Both the position numbers and the translations under genes were made by a program. A DNA stretch of 13,578 nucleotides from contig JAAVHQ010000018.1 of NCBI GenBank assembly GCA_014799645.1, positions 1-13,578 of the forward strand, read 5' to 3'. The DNA is from Clostridiales bacterium (GTDB lineage Bacteria; Bacillota; Clostridia; Christensenellales; UBA3700). Below the pieces are notes generated by a model that worked only from the letters and a program-made list of their open reading frames with translations, searched no databases and was not told where the DNA came from. This document shows, one piece after another, positions 12,411-13,578 of this stretch. The stretch's first letter is position 1; the number at the start of each line of letters is the position of its first letter.

Positions 12411-13300
12411 TATCTACCTACGCTGTAAAGAATATTGTAAATGAAAATATCAAGTCCCGAAACGTCAAATCCGTTCAAATCGGGCGCGGTGACAAAACTG
12501 CCCACGTAATATTTATCAAGCATAATTGCAGTCATTACTATGGCAAATCCTACGAACACGAATATATCGCCCGCTTTCACTTTGAAGACCTTCAATTTGG
12601 TACGCGTAGGCGACGCATTGTAGCATCTTGCGTCGAGCGCGTCGGCAAGTTCGTCCGCTCTTCTGAATGCGCTGACAAATAGAGGTATAAGCACCGGTAA
12701 CATCGCTTTGATTTTCTTGAACAAATTGCCGCTGTCGAGGTTTGCTCCTCTTGCTTTTTGCGCCATCATAATTTTATCCGTTTCCTCAACAAGTCCCGGG
12801 ATAAAACGCAATGCGATTGACATTATGATTGCAAGGTCGTGGACAGGGATTTTTATGAGTTTCAAAGGTTTGAGCAAATACTCGAGCGCGTCGGTAAGTT
12901 CCGTCGGCGTGGTCGTCAAAGTAAGCAATGACGAACCTAATACCAACAACGTAAAACGCAACGCCATTTTTATTGCAAAGTTTATACCCTGATCGGTGAT
13001 AACCAACAATTTGGTAGTGATAAGCGCATTGCCAGACGACGTGAAAAAGATATTTAATAGCGCCGTAAAAATCAATAAAAACAAAATGCCTTTTATCGAT
13101 TTGAGCACTATTTTATAAGGCACTTGCGAAATTAAAATCGCAACCGAAAGCAAAAAGAACATAACCGCAAACGCGGTATAGGAAACGATAAAAAATACCG
13201 TTACCATAAAAAGCAAGGTAACCAGAATTTTTATTCTGGCGTCAATATTGTGAATCGCGGAATTTACCGGATAATACTGTCCGAAAGAAACGTCTCTCAT
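12410..13300 (-). CDS. ecfT: ECF transporter transmembrane subunit EcfT
   Basis: This 296-residue inner-membrane scaffold couples the EcfA1/EcfA2 ATPases to interchangeable S components that import vitamins or metals. It begins with the typical GQYYPVNSAIHNIDARIKI (7-25) and has about four N-terminal hydrophobic segments. Two coupling-helix motifs follow, ARG (183-185) and ARC (224-226); ARC in the second position is, as I recall, common in Clostridia. A last hydrophobic segment lies at 245-262. Its ATG overlaps the ecfA2 stop as ATGA, and it overlaps truA at the other end, so the three genes form one tightly coupled operon. No S-component gene is in the window, which suits a shared group II module. 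Confidence 0.95.
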   Translation of the reverse strand: MRDVSFGQYYPVNSAIHNIDARIKILVTLLFMVTVFFIVSYTAFAVMFFLLSVAILISQVPYKIVLKSIKGILFLLIFTALLNIFFTSSGNALITTKLLVITDQGINFAIKMALRFTLLVLGSSLLTLTTTPTELTDALEYLLKPLKLIKIPVHDLAIIMSIALRFIPGLVEETDKIMMAQKARGANLDSGNLFKKIKAMLPVLIPLFVSAFRRADELADALDARCYNASPTRTKLKVFKVKAGDIFVFVGFAIVMTAIMLDKYYVGSFVTAPDLNGFDVSGLDIFIYNILYSVGR

Positions 13301-13578
13301 TCCTTTCCCCTCTTGTTCTTTTTTAGTTTTTTATCTTCGTCTATCGACTTGCTTTTAGACTTTTTAGTATGCTTGTCCTCTTCCTTAATCGGTCGCTCTA
13401 TTCCTTCCAACTCCGCGCGTTCTTCCGAGGTAAGCCATTTTTGTGAAAAATCGTACATATCGAATACGCACGAATCTTTGTCTATTTGCGTACCGTGTTT
13501 TTGATTGTATCTTTCCACTATCGCCGCCATAAGATCTTCGGCAGTGACGATATCATCTCCCAAATCCACGCCTCTGTC
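13297..13578 (-). CDS. ecfA2: EcfA2 ATPase, C-terminal part (cut by window edge)
   Basis: Only the last 93 codons are inside the window; the frame stays open to the edge. An apparent GTG start at 13569 is not the real start, because the in-frame residues before it continue as DRG-V. The text RGVDLGDDIVTAEDLMAAIVE matches the usual C-terminal end of EcfA ATPases, but the Walker motifs lie outside. The position directly before ecfT supports EcfA2. Unusually, about 30 Lys/Glu-rich residues (from EEDKHTKKSK to the end) follow the normal C terminus. The stop overlaps ecfT by four bases. Confidence 0.75.
   Translation of the reverse strand, partial: DRGVDLGDDIVTAEDLMAAIVERYNQKHGTQIDKDSCVFDMYDFSQKWLTSEERAELEGIERPIKEEDKHTKKSKSKSIDEDKKLKKNKRGKE

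Noticed and set aside
12483..12635. ARC instead of ARG in the second EcfT coupling motif as a defect
   Set aside because: As far as I recall, ARC at this place is common in clostridial EcfT proteins, so it is not a sign of inactivation.
13540..13569. Separate 90-residue gene starting at GTG 13569
   Set aside because: The frame stays open to the window edge and the sequence matches the C terminus of EcfA ATPases, so it is the end of a longer gene.

Overview
The window looks like chromosomal DNA of a low-to-medium GC Bacillota (class Clostridia), most likely an uncultured gut-type lineage. The support is the minus-strand order ecfA2-ecfT-truA, which is typical of Bacillota, the tRNA types (a Bacillus-like elongator tRNA-Met and encoded CCA ends), sigma-A-type promoters with 16-17 bp spacers, and strong AGGAGG-type ribosome binding sites at some genes. 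No rRNA or other decisive taxonomic marker is present, so the lineage is an inference.

Layout. 1-299 is non-coding and holds a MITE-like element (2-116) and a second imperfect inverted repeat (135-240). 300-997 is a small accessory unit: a Cys-rich protein (minus) and a short XRE repressor (plus) fire divergently from promoters whose -35 boxes overlap, and 18-bp direct repeats (276-293, 980-997) flank the pair. The right copy is the arm of a 90-bp imperfect palindrome. 1019-4784 holds a DEAD-box RNA helicase (minus, motif II reads DEGD), an SDR/FabG-like reductase (plus) and an MFS transporter (plus). The helicase and SDR promoters are back to back in a 56-bp gap, and each -10 box ends six bases before the start codon, so both mRNAs appear leaderless. 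4868-5215 encodes an unusual regulator: an XRE-type helix-turn-helix interrupted after helix 1 by a Cys cluster. 5372-7777 encodes an 801-residue lipoprotein with an internal block of Asp/Asn-Gly repeats, closed by a clear terminator.

7913-8069 is a two-tRNA minus-strand operon, tRNA-fMet then tRNA-Met; the initiator tRNA has two adjacent U-U mismatches in its T stem. A Ppx/GppA-family phosphatase (minus) and tRNA-Glu(TTC) (plus) follow. After tRNA-Glu and its terminator, 9465-9661 is packed with short hairpins and with partial copies of the tRNA 3' end. Next come a UPF0316 membrane protein (minus) and an unrecognised membrane protein with Cys motifs (plus). The latter runs head-on, with overlapping 3' ends, into the minus-strand operon ecfA2 (partial)-ecfT-truA-LMW phosphatase at 11222-13578, whose genes overlap or nearly touch.

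How the genes work together: EcfA2 and EcfT are the shared energising module of ECF vitamin/metal importers. TruA, the helicase and the tRNAs belong to RNA maturation and translation. The most unusual items are the Cys-interrupted XRE regulator, the divergent Cys-rich/XRE switch with its repeats, the leaderless divergent promoter pair, the mismatched initiator tRNA, and the hairpin array beside tRNA-Glu.
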